A stretch of 64,000 nt of DNA, taken from Zanthoxylum bungeanum (taxonomy: Eukaryota; Streptophyta; Magnoliopsida; Sapindales; Rutaceae). This document shows, piece by piece, positions 34,660-48,100 of this stretch (position 1 is the first letter of the stretch; every line of letters starts with the position of its first letter). The position numbers and the translations under genes are program-made. Under the pieces are notes generated by a model that saw only the letters and a list, made by a program, of their open reading frames with translations, had not been told where the DNA came from and ran no database searches. The DNA is taken from NCBI GenBank assembly GCA_019454045.1, contig SKCR01023807.1, forward strand, positions 179,121 to 243,120. Direction: 5' to 3'.

Positions 34660-36850
34660 TTAATTGAATTGGGCTAATTTTGGAAATTAGGCTTGTAATG
34701 TTATTATTGGGCTTGGTTGTACCAAGTTAGGTTTAGGCTAAATTGGTTGGATCCAATTGGGGCCCAAAACCGCCTCCATAAAGCCCAAATGCGACTAATG
34801 GACCTTTAAAGTTTAATTGGGCCTAATGGGCCTAAATTGATTTCTAGGCTTATGGGGTTACTCCTTGATTGGACTTTGGTTATTGGGTTTGACCCAAGTT
34901 GACCAAAAGTCCACGCCTTAAAGAAATGAATTGAAAGCCCATTGGACTTTAATTAAATTAACGTTGGACGTTAAACGGGCTTTGAGACCCGTAACGATTA
35001 AATTTGGAATTTAAGTCGTAAAGGTTCGTTAATAAAGTGTAGTATTTAATTTGGAATTAAATAGTGAATTAGTATTAAATACAAATTGAATTGGATTTAA
35101 TTATATAGTTTAATTTAATTCGAGAATTCGTACTTTGAATACTTATTTGCAAACGAGTTTGACTCGAGCAAAATCAAATTGTTGTTTGAACATTGGATGG
35201 TCACTAATTATCAGATTAATTAATTTGATTAGATTGATTGATAGCATGCTTGTGTGAATACATGGTTGCGATGCATGAATAATGTATATCGGATGGATAT
35301 TAGATGGGTGGGGCAATTTTAGAAATTGTTGTAATAAATTTGATTTTTAATTGGACCTGCGTGTCCAGCCTTATCACCTCCTTACTCTTGTATTCTCTTC
35401 TCACCTATTCCCATCAATGTAAATGAGGTTGCTTTAGAAGTGTAGTGTAACGGGTAGAAGCAATACTTGTGCTAGCGGGGGAGAGAGAAATGGAGAGATT
35501 TGATCTAGGATCAATGTGTAAAGTATCCATCCGCATATCATTATTATTTATTTATACGCGCTTTATTATGTGTTTAGAATGCATGTTTAAGGGTGTATGA
35601 TGATGAGACCTTAACAAATATAATAAATTGGTTGCTAATTTGCACGCGAACAACCCTCACTAAATATTAAGTGTTTTTCCTTCCATTGAGTGATTCTTAC
35701 TCAAGATCCAAGACTGGCATTGGTTTGTTGGCCAAAGTCAAGACCTTTGTCTGTCGAGGATGTGTTTGAATCACGAGAGCTTTGTTCCATATCAATGTCT
35801 TGTCCAAGTTGTGATTTGTTGGAAAAAGTCAATACCACTTCTTGTCCATCGACATTGATTACGAAGCTTTCCATGGTCAATGGGTCACGCTTAACTGGGA
35901 TCACTAAGTTTGTTGTGCCAAAGCCAAGGCTTAGTTGATTCAGAGGAAAAAGGTTAGGCAATATATTGGATATATTGGCATATATAAGATATATGTTTCG
36001 GACTTGGATGTCTCCCTACTGGATCTAGGAATTGGATTGGATCCAATTGATCTTAGAGATCTACCTAGTTAATTATCATACAATTTGTTGGCCAAAGTCA
36101 AGATTGTGTGATATTTAACGGGATCCTAGCTCGCTAGGAAACACGGTTTCCCGAGTACTCGACAGAGGGTTAGAGGCTCGCCGAAAAATAGTGGGAGGCA
36201 GGAATTAAATTTACAATATTCGTTTAATTACTTGCCATACGCGCTCATTCAAATATCATTCGTCAAATATATTAAATGTTAGTTGGACTAATATTTAAAT
36301 GTTGTTTTAAAATAGTTGGACTGTATTTAAACAAATTAAAAGTATAATTGATTAATATAGTTGGACTATAATAATCATTATATTTAATAGTATCGAAATC
36401 ATTGATTAAATAGTTGGACTATTAAAATCAAGATATAATTAAAATATTAGCATTTAAAACATAATCCTAGGGAAAATGTATTTAAATAGTTTAATTTTCA
36501 AAATTGGGAAATATTTCAGGATGGTCCTGGAAAATAATAAGTTACTTTATTTGATAAAATAACATATTAAGCCTAAGCCCGGAGTTAAGCAAATAGTATA
36601 GCATAATCTTTGGAAGATTTATGTGATGATAACTTTAGTGCTTAATCCATTAAGCTTGCCAAGTGGATTCCTTAATTTCTTTGTCAGAACTAAGGGTTAG
36701 ATCCTTAAAGTATGATATTGAAATTGAAGGATCTTCATAGATCTATTTTAGATCTTAGAAGGAAATTGCAATTGATAACTCTTGGAGAGTTAATGACTAT
36801 TCTCAATGAGACAAAGTCAAAAGATTTGCAATAGGCAAGTAGCACAAGAC
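34660..36850 (+). other. Leader of B after the D insertion, with hairpin arrays
   Basis: From about 34990 it matches element A from base 1. It contains the empty site of the MITE (ATTGGATG at 35192-35199). The GCCAAAG array is at 35712-36112: unit 3 is ACTAAG 35903-35908 with CTTAGT 35930-35935; unit 4 is ATCATACAAT 36075-36084 with ATTGTGTGAT 36103-36112, a 10-bp stem. Several AGT-TGG-ACT triloop hairpins follow near 36265-36440. Unit 2 of the array is degenerate here but perfect in A. The minus-strand open frame at 35701-35961 is a shadow of this array. Confidence 0.75.
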
Positions 36851-39834
36851 GCACCTTACTTCGATATTCTAGAAACACATTGCTTGGCCAAAGGCTTCCG
36901 GGATGTGGAAAAGGGCAAAGGCAAAATCATTATAATCTTCTGGGAAGATAAATGACATATCCCAAAATTTCTATTAAAATTGTGGCAAACGGGATCACGG
37001 AAGCGTGACTGCCGTTTGGACAAGACATACATGAAGGAATTGAAGACGGGGCAAGGCTCTGACTTCAAATATGTTTGTCAACATTATGTTCACTACTAGT
37101 ATTAAAATTAGATTTTAAATACTTAGTGTGGTACATAAATATGTACTAATGTTCAGAATCTGCTATGAGCAGGATACTGACTTCAGTTGAGATTTAAATC
37201 TGCGAATTGAAAACGGGACGAAAGTCATTATTTTAACCGTAGATACCTAATTTTAGGAACTACCCTCGGGTGTGTACCTAAATTTGGTAACTGTTATAAT
37301 GTAACTAGTTTGACTAGAGACATTATCTCCATATCAGTGTTTAACCCGCTGCGGGTGAACCTTTATATTCTAGAACACTAAAGTGTTTCATTATATAAAG
37401 ATGATATTGAGATAAACACATTAGATGTGAATAACATAATTTATATTTTGAATATAAATAAATCTCAAACATATAACATGACAAACAACAGCTCAAACTG
37501 ATTTGATCAGAAGAAAATCATTTGTGGCATTGTTGTCTAGGACACAATTAAACAAGAATCGTATATCCACACTTTTGAAGAGTGGATACTAGGACAAATT
37601 TGATTCCATTCAAATAAAGTCTACGAATCTAGTTTATTGGGCAAAGTGCCCAAAACACTATTTACTTGGTAAAAGTGCAAGTGCCACTGATCTGTTAGTC
37701 CTAGTTCATAGTGAAGCAACTAGGCCCATGTCTAGCTAGGCTAGAGGTGGATATGAATATTTCGTGACCTTTACGGATGTGGCATCGCGTTATGGTTATT
37801 GTTTCTTTTGAAACACAAATCGGAAACTTTTAAAGTTTCGACACGAAATAGACAAACAGATCGGCTAAAGTATTAAACACCACGGTTAGACCATGATGAA
37901 AATACTTAAGCAATAAGTTTCTCGTATACTTGAAAGAGTATAGTATTCTTTCAAAGAGGACTCCTCTTGGAACACGTCATCCTAACGGTGTGTCCGAATT
38001 GAGTAACCGGATTTTGTTGGACATGATAAGGTTAACAAAAGTCGCTCTGAGTTACCATTTCCTTCAACGGATACGCATAAGCAGTGCAAGAAATTATTAG
38101 AATAAGTATCCATAAAAATCTGTTTGACAGACTTCATATTAGATATGAACAGGAAGAAACCGGGTTTCTCATTCCTGATAATTTGGGAATGCTAGGCATA
38201 TGTTTGGATGATACCAAACTAAAACCCAAATTGGATAAGTGCCAATTGTAGGTTATCCTAGGGATACCAAAGTATTGTTGCTCACCATGCAGTTTTCCTA
38301 AGAGGAATACCTATATGCAGTGGTAAGTGGGAGAATAGTAAAACTCTATGAAAATCGGAGTAATATTATTCAAGGCACTGATTCCTTAATGGAATATAAA
38401 TAGTTCATCAAGGATGTGAAACTATACCAGTAATCTTCGAATACACAAGAACCGCGTAAGTCGGAGAGAGTCAGAAAATAACCTGGGGTATGGGTTTCTG
38501 ATCTCACCTTATAAAGATGTTATTCTTTTGAGGAATACCAACTGACTACGTATGAGGAAGTGATACAAGGTATCGACTCCCTATTATGGTAAAGTGCCAT
38601 GACATCTGAAATGTATCCATGTAAACCAACGGTGTTTGAACACTAGTTGTTGTACCGCAAGGCATTGTGCCTATTGGTACTATATAAGTCTTCAAGGAAG
38701 ACATACATGGATGGTAACATACCAACGTATAAAGCTAGGCTTTTAGCGGAAATTTATCATTATCAATATTGTGTCGATTACGATTCAACCTTTTACCTGT
38801 TGCCACGGTAAATCCATTTAGATAATGCTTGCTAATGCCGCATGTTTCATTTATGAAATATGACAGCTGAACGGGAAAATCGCTTTCCTGAAAAGGAAAC
38901 CTTTTGGAGAATGTTTACAAACATCCTGACGGTTTTGTCGTACCAAAACTAGTAAACAAGGTTTGCAGGTTATCCGATCCATATTTGGATTGAAGCAAGC
39001 ATTAGGTTCTTGAATTTATCGTTTTGATGTAATCATAATAGTTTATGATTTAATTCAAAACGAAATGATTCTTGTGTATATAAGAGGGTTAGTGGGAGTG
39101 CACTTACAGTGGCTGTCCTGTACAATAATGATAATATGTCATTTCTTGGAAATGATATTCCCATAAAACAAATCGGTGAAAGCTTGGCTTTCATAAATAC
39201 TCTCCGAGAAATCATACATTGAAAAGTGTACGCGACCTGGTGTCTCATACGCTTTGAGCATATAGATTCACAATCAGGCCAATCCGAGTGATAGTCACTG
39301 GATTGATATTAAGAACATCCGTTAGTATCTTAGAGAACTAAGGATGCTGTCAAATAATATGGAGAAGGAAAACTTGAAGTGACTGGGATCACTATTGCAA
39401 GTTTCCTAACCGATAAAGAAGACTATAAGTCGCAAAATGTATTATACCGTTTGAAATAACGGTACAGTGAGCTGGAAATCTTCCAGGCAAGATACTGTTA
39501 CCGAATAAACAACAAATGCGGGTTATTGCTGCAGCTGAGGCAGCAATAGAAGCCTTCTGGGTCGATAAAAAATCTAATTAGATTAGATATAGTTTTGTTA
39601 GCACTGAGCTAGGCTTCAGCACAGGCTAAAGAATTAACGGTCACATCAACGATCCAGATATATACTTCGATATTCATCTGATTCGTTCGGATCATACATC
39701 GTGGCGATGTGATGATCGAATAAATCGCATCAGACGATAATCATGCAAATCCGCTGACGAAAGCCTTTCCTCAGTAATTTGAGCTAACCGTACATAGTTC
39801 GGGTGTAAGACACTCGAGTGACTGGCTATAGGCC
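36850..39834 (+). pseudogene. Copia gag-pol remnant of element B
   Basis: Same domain islands as in A: zinc knuckle near 36980-37013, with the same one-base loss before Lys-Arg-Asp-Cys; LWHCCLGH near 37513; YFVTFTDVASRYGY near 37755-37800. RT remains follow: IVPIGTI near 38655, VDYDSTF near 38770, a damaged FLN block near 38885. The RNase H tail is near 39530-39780 with NHANPLTKAF. Many stops and shifts; no product. Damage shared with A was probably inherited from a common defective parent rather than gained twice. Confidence 0.85.
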
Positions 39835-39844
39835 AAGTGGGAGA
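39835..39844 (+). other. Polypurine tract of B
   Basis: AAGTGGGAGA one base before the 3' LTR. Confidence 0.85.
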
Positions 39845-39845
39845 T

Positions 39846-41813
39846 TGTTGGATAATTATGACCCATATCGTCACTATTTGTACAGATCATGGTGTTGTTG
39901 TACAAATTAACTATGTGACAAATGAGATTGCTCTCTTATCATTTGTGATTAGATCACCAAGATGTATAAATGATATGAGGTCCTTATGATTTGTTCCTGG
40001 ATTGAGAATGATATGAGACAGTATCAGTTAAATCATTAAATATCCCTAGTCAGAGTATTATCGAGATTGGACATCGATAAATGCGTAAAAGACTAGTATT
40101 ACACTTGTGCGCGTTTGTGAGGGCATAATGACATAGTTCTCATATATTTGGGTATAAGATACTCATACAAGTGTAATAAGAGGTAATGTTTTACCGATAG
40201 TACGGGAAACAGCTTCGCTCTGGATAGACCCCTCGGAATTCCATTGGTAGTATGACTATGTGTCTATGGAAGTCCGAAATCTGGGTAGGTGTATTTGGTC
40301 TTAACCTGAGACTTACACCGCTAATACTTACGACAATCAATATACTTTGCTTTTGGTCGTCCAGGGCTTTAACCGGTTTCTGTGTACGCCTCTTCTGGGT
40401 ATATCGAGAATCGTAGTGTGTTGGGTGTGATGTCAAGACGGAAGTATCACTCCAGTCATATGGAGATGATGGTCATGTAGGATACGGTACTAGTTCTCTT
40501 AAATACTGCAGCTATCGGGATATTATGACAAGGTCATGTATATCCAATTATAGAGACTAGTTACCAGACATCCGACATGTGCTTCGTACGGGGCAGACAC
40601 AATTCCAGCCCCAGGCCTAGCACGTGACCATCCGATACTGGATCGATATACGCAATACTATGTATACTACGCCTGATATAGATCGCTTATTCCTGTAAGC
40701 ATGTTTCTAGAGAATTGGGTAGGCATGGCGCTTTGTTAGAAGCCAACCTTGTCTTGTAAATCGGTATAAATGTAGTACTAGGTACTTACGTATTCGGATA
40801 GTCCGACGACCGTATTTACTACCAGCATATCCAGGGATCTCATGGGTCGCTTCCCAAAGATTCACCGATGATGTATGACTCGTACTTTAATTAATCTTGG
40901 ATTAATTAGATGAGAGAGAAAATTAATATGTGATTAATTGCGGAGGTATTTTATCTGGGATAAAATATCATTAAAAGAGAGAAAACGATTAATTTGGAAT
41001 TAATCGATTAAAATAATATATTGATATATTATACGAAATTAGATTTCGACGCGGAATTAAAATTAGATTTTAATTCGGGCAAACGAGTTAATTAGAATTA
41101 ATTCGTTAGCGACGTGAATAGTGATTTTGCTAGGTATAATCATTTAATTACGTCGCAATGGAAAATTCGTTAATTTGGAATTAGCGAACCCGAGCCCGGG
41201 ATTGTTTGCGAGCGCATTCGCATTTCGAATTCGAGTGCGGCACGCAAGTCAAATCAAGCGTCAAATCATTAGTCGCATCAAGCGTCAAATAACATGTCAC
41301 TTTGAGTGATGTGACAAGTTGTCACTTGATTTATTGATGTTGGTGGTTGAAGGCATTTATTGCTTGACTTTTGAAAAAGAAAAAGTTGGTATATGTTTAT
41401 TTGTTTTTGAAAACAAAAATCAATTACACATTTTTCATTTCTCTCTCCCTCTCACGGTTTGAGACCAAAAATTCTTCTCTCCAATTTTGTTTGTCAAGGC
41501 TGAATATAGCAAGGAAGAAGATGATGATTTGTGGAAAATCATCAAAGTGCTAGCACACAAAGAGGCATACAAGGTGATAGGGAAACCATCTCATGATCAT
41601 GGAATCACCATTGATGAAACTTGGAGCTTGAAGATGAAGATGGAGTCCAAAAACCCACCATGGCCGAGAGCTTCACCAACATGGAGGAAAATTATTTTTT
41701 CTTCGATGCATCCAATCCGATCGTTGTGAGTATGATTCTGCCATTCTCCTTTGTGTATTCATACTTGTTTCATTGCTTGATAATGATCCTTGGGACTTAA
41801 TAGAAACCCAACA
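39846..41813 (+). repeat. 3' LTR of element B (1968 bp)
   Basis: Starts TGTTGGATAATTATGACCC and ends CCCAACA. Followed by the right target duplication ATGAT (41814-41818). Confidence 0.94.
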
Positions 41814-42049
41814 ATGATAACACAAGAGCCATTGTGCAAGCAAAGGAACCAATGGCGCATTAGAATTCGAAGCATGTTTAATGAAAGTACCACATTATTC
41901 GAGAGATTGTGTCGTGAGGGGATATTATTGTGTGAAAAGTACCGAGTGAAGATAATGTAGCAGACTCACTTACCAAGGCCATTCCTCTGAAGTTATTTGA
42001 TAAACATGTGTTGTCGATGGGTATTAGAAACAATCGATATTGGCACTAG
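41814..42049 (+). pseudogene. pol: Pol of Copia element C, downstream part (end of RNase H)
   Basis: After the second ATGAT the frame continues from the upstream part: Asn-Thr-Arg-Ala-Ile-Val-Gln-Ala-Lys, then KVPSEDNVADSLTKAIP and SMGIRNNRYWH with a stop at 42047. SEDNxADxLTK is the conserved C-terminal motif of Copia RNase H. Several in-frame stops are present. The polypurine tract follows within two bases. Confidence 0.93.
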
Positions 42050-42050
42050 A

Positions 42051-42062
42051 GCAAGTGGGAGA
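42051..42062 (+). other. Polypurine tract of C
   Basis: GCAAGTGGGAGA shortly before the 3' LTR. Confidence 0.85.
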
Positions 42063-42065
42063 ATT

Positions 42066-44478
42066 TATTAGGGTTGGTACTCAGAGCGTCAATTTTATTA
42101 TGTATTTCCCTATAAATACTAATGTAACATTTTATTATGAATAAAATAAACAGATTCTATTATATAACATCTCTTTTTATATAGTAAAGACGTAACAGAC
42201 CTTAGAATGATAAGTTATGATTCTGTTGCAAAAACATCGCAACTGACTTTGAGTTGTATCATGACGTTGTCATTCTTAGAGTGTTCTTGGTCAATGTTTA
42301 CACTACTTGGTCAGTAAAATAAACCCATTGAGACTGGTACATGTCGTATATTGGAATCTTGGATTCCAATGGTTTCTCAATAAACCATGAATCTTGGAAA
42401 CTCGTATAGATGTGTAGGTGTTTATAGCGGATAAATATTGAATGAATCACCGAAGATTCTTAATAGATAGTGCACCAACATCAATAAGAATCTTCTTGGA
42501 TTGATTGAGCACAATGATTCTTTGACTTGAGATACCACTAAGGATATATGAGTTATCCTCCACACTTAGTTGACAGTCACGTCACCGATCTATTTAGATC
42601 AGACCTCTGCAAGTTCGTTGGGTGTGGACTGATGCTCAGGATATCTTGTGTGTATCAAGAAAAGATCTGTCAGTTCTGTGTACATAGCGTAAGTATTCAA
42701 TATGGAATTAACAATTTGTTAAATCCATGGGCATGTGGTACACTGTAGAAATTTGTTCTAAGTGTTATTAAGAGATTGCTAATAGAAACGTCGACGTGAT
42801 TATATCTATAGAGATTTGACGTTTATATCTATATCTCTGGAATAATCCGGATACCTGTGATGGATGGATTATACATATGCCATGACCTCAATTTGTATGG
42901 TTAAGAGAGTTTATCCGTGTTCGTCATAATTTACGGGTGGGTAGATTATGGACACAGAATTTGATTTCGTGACGAATATGCCTGAACCTAGAGAGTCTCA
43001 TTAATGAAATATACTCGTAGAGCACTAGGGCAACTTTTATAAATAATACTGATTGTTTATAAGTCATTTTTACGGTTAAACGAAAAATACATGCAAAAAG
43101 ACCTAATGGTCATTTTATAATTAATGTGTATTTGTATTTAATATTTGATTTTATTAAATACATATTAATAAAATGTCAAATTATGATTTTTGACATATAT
43201 GATTGATATATGTATTTTGATTATTTAATGTAAATATAATACATATAAACGATATTTGTATTTAATTATTTAATTATATAAATATTATATGATTAAATTA
43301 ATTAAAGTAACAAAATATCTTAAGTCACGATTTACTTTATTAAAGTAAGCTAATGGCCTTTAATGATTGGTAACACTTGATTATTTACATTAAATGGTTT
43401 AATGATGAAATACCAAAAGTTTGTATTTCATTTTTGATTTAATTAATTGAAATGAAAAATTGAAAATATCTTATTACTTTAGTTGCCCTAATTTCGGCCA
43501 ACAAAGGGAAGTTTATAAGTTTTTTTTTTGTTTCATTTTTATTTCACAATAACAAGTTACCAAAAACATTACAAAGTAAAGTTGAGAGCAAAGTTGAAGA
43601 ACAAGAAGAAAAAGCTTGAAAATACTTGGATTTTGTAAGTTTTTTCTTAAACTTTTCTACTACGAAATTATTTCTATGATTCTTAGTTTCAATATGTGTT
43701 GCTAGGATGTTGTCTCTACACTTTTAGTATGTGATTAAATGGTTGGGAATTTGTTTGAAAGATGTGAGCATGTATGTTAACAAATAAAGCATGAAATTAG
43801 TTCATTAGCTCTCTTTTAGTCATTTGATGATGATGTTGCCATTGTAGAGTTTCTAAGCTACTCTTTGATGACCTAGAATTGTTCTTGAGTTGTTTCATGG
43901 TGGTGAGACTTGTTTGGTGTAGTAAAGATTGAATTAAAGTGTTGGATTTAATTAATTTGGTTTAGTTTGGTCAATTGGACAATTTGTATAATTAGGATTC
44001 ATAACCCTTTCCAAATTTAGGGCTTTTCATATATATGATGTATTATGATGTATATATGATGTATATTAAATTTGGGATTGATTGGATTTGATCTTGACTT
44101 ATTTTGAACAAAAATGGACCAAATTGCAAAACTTGAAATATTTCTGGGCTGTTCGGCAATTGTAAAAAAATTTGGGGATTTGTTGTAATTTGTATTTTGA
44201 TGTGTTGGACATGTTGGAAATCATTTTAGAACTAATTTGAAATTATCCAAAATTATATTTGACAATTTGAGGACTAAAATGAACAAAATGTAAAGTTTAT
44301 GGGTCAAATGGTAATTTTCAAGAAATATAATTTTTTGAGTTAAATTTCAGTTTTTTAAGTATTGGGTAATTAAATAAAAAAATTTATTTAATTGAACCAG
44401 GAAAAATTATTAAAATCGAAAAATTTTGATTTTCCGCGTTCCGCTGCGTTACCCGGTATTCCCTATAAAACCCTAACA
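42066..44478 (+). repeat. 3' LTR of element C (2413 bp)
   Basis: Starts TATTAGGGTTGGTAC and ends CCCTAACA, followed by AAAAT (44479-44483). The hairpin with loop TTG of the 5' LTR is kept; the one with loop TAG is degraded. Confidence 0.94.
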
Positions 44479-47107
44479 AAAATGACTTTTGGGACATTCA
44501 GTAAATTCCTTGTAGTTCCGACGCGGAACTTATCTTATGTCTCATCCCGAATAGTCCTTAGTAATTGGGCCGTAACTTTTTCATACGATCTCCGATTTTT
44601 ATGAACTTTATGTCTTTGGAACTCTAAGCCGAGACCTACAACTTCTGCGTTGAATATTTTTCTAAAATCAAATTAGAAAAAAGTCAAAAATCGAGATTTC
44701 CGTGGCTGCTACAGTAATTTCAAGAGTAGTCTAGACTTGGAGTGATGTGGCTTAATCATAGCCACCCATTTTCTTGATGAAAATCAGCCTCATTGCCTAT
44801 AAAAAGGGTACTATTCCCTCATCTCCTCTAAGGCAAAAACGTGAGCAACCATGAAGGATTTTCTCAAATTTTCTTCTTCTTCCTCAAGCCATTTTAGGTG
44901 CAACAAGTGATGATTCTCAAGTTCTTAGCACACAAAGTAAGCTTCTAACTCCCCTTCTTTTTTTATTTATTAGTTTTGGACAATGAAACTAGAGCCCTAA
45001 TTCGTACCTTATAAACCCTAAAATTTGGAATTTTCAGATTGGCTTTGAATTAGTTGTTTGCATGTATTGAGGTCTTTTTGAGTGTGTGAATGTGTTGAGG
45101 GGGAGAAAGTATACGTTTCTTATGTTTTGAGGGTATAAATATGAAATGAGGTTTATATGTGTATGAATATATTGGGGAAATTATGCTTGTTAATTTAATA
45201 ATTCTATATGATGGTTTGTGTTGGGTTGATGAGATGAGATGGATTTTGAGCAATGTTGAAGATTACAGAATTACTTATGTAATAGTATTAGTATTGGTAT
45301 ATAGATATTGGGGATTGATTATGCTTTTAGTGTATTGATATATAAGTTTAGAGAAGTACCTATAAGAAGATGTTAAAGTGATGGTATGAGGATTGTTGAG
45401 CATTGGCTTTGGAAAGTAGTTGTTTGGCTTTAAAATTGGCCTAACGTCGGGACACCCAACTCCCAGTGTCGCGATGCATACTGGAAAGTTGCCTCTGAAT
45501 CAGTTCTAGATTGTGAGCATTGCGACGCTCAAGGACTTGCGTCGCTCAAGGACTCGCGTCGCGATGAGATACATGGAAACTCTTCTACCTCAACCCTACC
45601 CGTGTGAGCATTGGGATTCACAAAGCTTGGCGTCGCGACGCCTGACCATTTATCAGGATAAATTTTTAGCCATTCCAATTTCAACTCAGGATATTAGAGA
45701 CCACCCGAAAGGCTTCGTATCATCTTATTACACGAAATTTACCATAGCAAAAACGTAGAACATCATATAGCGACGATAGTTTCGAAGTGTATTCTATGAT
45801 ATGTATTCTAATTAAGTTGCCCATTAAAGGTCATCACATGAACCATAAATTTCTTCGACAAAGCGAAGTAAGGCTAGCAAGACTCCAAATCTGTGAGTGG
45901 ACACTCTTTTCTTAAGTTGATTTTAGATTATGATTGTTTTAAATATCAGACTTACTTTTTCATTTTTAGGGCGTTAGCCAAGTTCACTTTCAATAATATT
46001 TTGATTGAGCATGTATTGAGAAATGGTTTAGAAAATAGATGTTTTCAAAACATGACTTGATGTTTTTGAGGCATGGGGGAAAAACCCACCTCAATTTGTA
46101 ACTTGACTCAGATACGGAATTAACGGACTTAGATATCGTGTACATACGCAGTTCAGGACTAGGGATGACAAATGCCCCTAGTTCCTAGATTCAGAGCCTA
46201 GAAGGTAGCATAGATCTGCACCATTGGTTCTAGTTCAGTGGTTTGGGGGACGGTGATACGTAACGCCCCAAGACCACTAGTTTCAGGGACAGGTAGTGGC
46301 ATGCTTTGGGGGATGGCGATACGTAGCGCTCTAATGTCATGGATTTGCACTCCTGACTCTAGTTAGGCGTATGAGGGGACGGTGATACGTAACCCCCCAT
46401 GCATCAGGTTTTTCAGAGTTAAATACCAGTGACAAGTTTTTCAGAAGAAAAGGTTATCAGAGATACAATTTTCATAAGTGTAAGTTTTATAAAATAGTTT
46501 TAGCAAGAAAATATGATCTTACAAAAAGATTTAGAGTTTTGTAAACATAAAAGCGTTTTCAGAAAAATCTTACAGAAAAGTTATGTTTTCATATAAGAAA
46601 TTTTTTTCAGAAAAGATGGTTTTCTAGTGACAGTTTCAGTTTTAGAACCAAGAGTTTCTGTAAAAGCACATTAGTTTTGTTTTAATTGTCCACTCACTTA
46701 GATGGTTCAAACGATCTAACCCCCCACTCCCAGTTTCTTTATTTTGCAGGTTACTCGGAGGACGAGCTCGGGAGGATGGATACTGATGGCAGTCATTAAG
46801 GTTTTTGGTCCACCAGGTCGAGTCAGAAATTGAGTTCAGTCAAGTCAAGTAATGTCCAGTTTCATATTTTTGTATAACAAAGTTGCGTATGAGTATTCAT
46901 ATATAGAGTTGTAACATATATGATATCGTCTGTTAAGTCGTATGTATATTATTTCACGAACTATGTTGTGGATTTGGGAATTGGTCTCATATATGAAATT
47001 ATGTTGAGAAAAGTATCAGTGTTGTTTGTAGTTAGAAAGTCAGTGGCTTAGGGGGATAGTACAGCCTATTCCCTGCCGGTTGCATCTCCCGGATTGGGGA
47101 TATTACA
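44479..47107 (+). repeat. 5' LTR of gypsy element F, second segment
   Basis: Continues the LTR begun at 13012; the joined LTR is about 2.74 kb. It ends CTGCCGGTTGCATCTCCCGG and then GATATTACA at 47107. It shares several blocks with E's LTR on the other strand. A minisatellite with about three units of GGGACGGTGATACGTAACGC lies at about 46250-46400. Open frames inside (44392-44604, 45513-45758) show no domain. Confidence 0.87.
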
Positions 47108-47111
47108 AAGA

Positions 47112-47123
47112 TGGTATCAGAGC
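47112..47123 (+). other. Primer binding site of F (initiator Met tRNA)
   Basis: TGGTATCAGAGC four bases (AAGA) after the LTR. This shows that 13012-47107 contains a 5' LTR and that F extends to the right. Confidence 0.95.
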
Positions 47124-48100
47124 ATGGTCTAGGGAGTCAGTGACTGTAGTGGGCAGAGTGTTGGGGTCTTGTATACGCAGTATGTCCGGGATACCCGTAT
47201 ACGAGGCATTACCTCTCCAATATCCAATCATCGAGTATGTCCTCAAGTCTTATAGACAGGTTAGCAAAATTCCCAAACTATCTGAATCTTAATCCTAATA
47301 AAGAAACCATAACCGTTATTCTAGCAGGAAAATCCTTCTATAGTTTTCTGGCTTACCAACAGAAGTTCAAGACAAGTGATGAGAACAAAGAGCAAAGTTT
47401 TAAGATAGTTACTCAAATGAATAGGAAGAGAAAACTATAAGCAAAGTAAAAAACGGTACATAGAGGTACAAGCAACCAGTGCCAATGAGAGATAAATGTC
47501 CTAAACAGATAAATAAAGAAGCATCAGAATCTGTAGTAGTAAAAGAGAATACAGTAAGCCGGAGCAAGAGTAAGATGTCGAGTAAATCTAAGTAAGGTTC
47601 ATTTCCCCCAAGTAATATTCCTCACCTCCTTACAAAAATTGTTCTAGTAGACCAAATAGTTTTGAATACTTCATATAGATAGTAAGTTTTCCGAGTAACG
47701 AAGGATAGATAAAAAGATAAAGAAAATAAGAAATCAGAATTAGACATGGGAGTTCCAATGGATATGAGATGCCAAAAAGGATGTAGAGAATTACATCCCC
47801 AAACCCAGGCCTGTGAGCAGGTAAATGGAGGTCACAAGCGGAAATGCTTAGTAGTTTTAATCTAAGAATTTGATAGACAGGTCATAGTCTACCCAGATTC
47901 ACAGCCTTCAGATATACCGATTAAGGAAGCTGTCCCGACAGAGCCTATCTTATACCTATCTTGCATGAGTAATAGACTCTACCAGGACACATAGTATCAG
48001 AACAAGAATGTCGATATCCATTGATACGTAGATTCATGCCCCATTCTTTACCAACTTTAATAAAGGTAACAGTAAAGAAAGCCCAATACTCGTAATCTTT
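47124..48100 (+). other. Start of the interior of F, decayed
   Basis: The expected leader and gag region. Two short open frames (47080-47292, 47237-47440) carry no domain I can recognise, and no chromoviral gag motif was found. The right end of F is not visible. Confidence 0.45.

Larger units (their letters stand above)
19934..41813 (+). mobile_element. Element B: Ty1/copia retrotransposon nested in C
   Basis: Both LTRs begin TGTTGGA and end CAACA, with a 5-bp target duplication ATGAT on both sides. The element is of the same family as A and L. Its leader is split by element D (22374-34654); without D it is about 9.6 kb. It has a mutated primer site, hairpin arrays, a zinc-knuckle remnant and badly decayed pol, polypurine tract 39835-39844 and 3' LTR. 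Confidence 0.95.
13127..44478 (+). mobile_element. Element C: full-length Ty1/copia retrotransposon, nested host of B
   Basis: Both LTRs, primer site, leader, gag, pol and polypurine tract are present. The 5-bp target duplication AAAAT (13122-13126 and 44479-44483) lies in the LTR of F. Element B (19934-41813) splits it; without B, C is about 9.5 kb. Gag is uninterrupted but pol carries several stops and one frame shift. The LTRs are 2331 and 2413 bp; the 5' LTR lacks about 70 bp present in the 3' LTR near 42165-42245. The LTRs differ at many sites, so the insertion is not recent. Confidence 0.95.
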
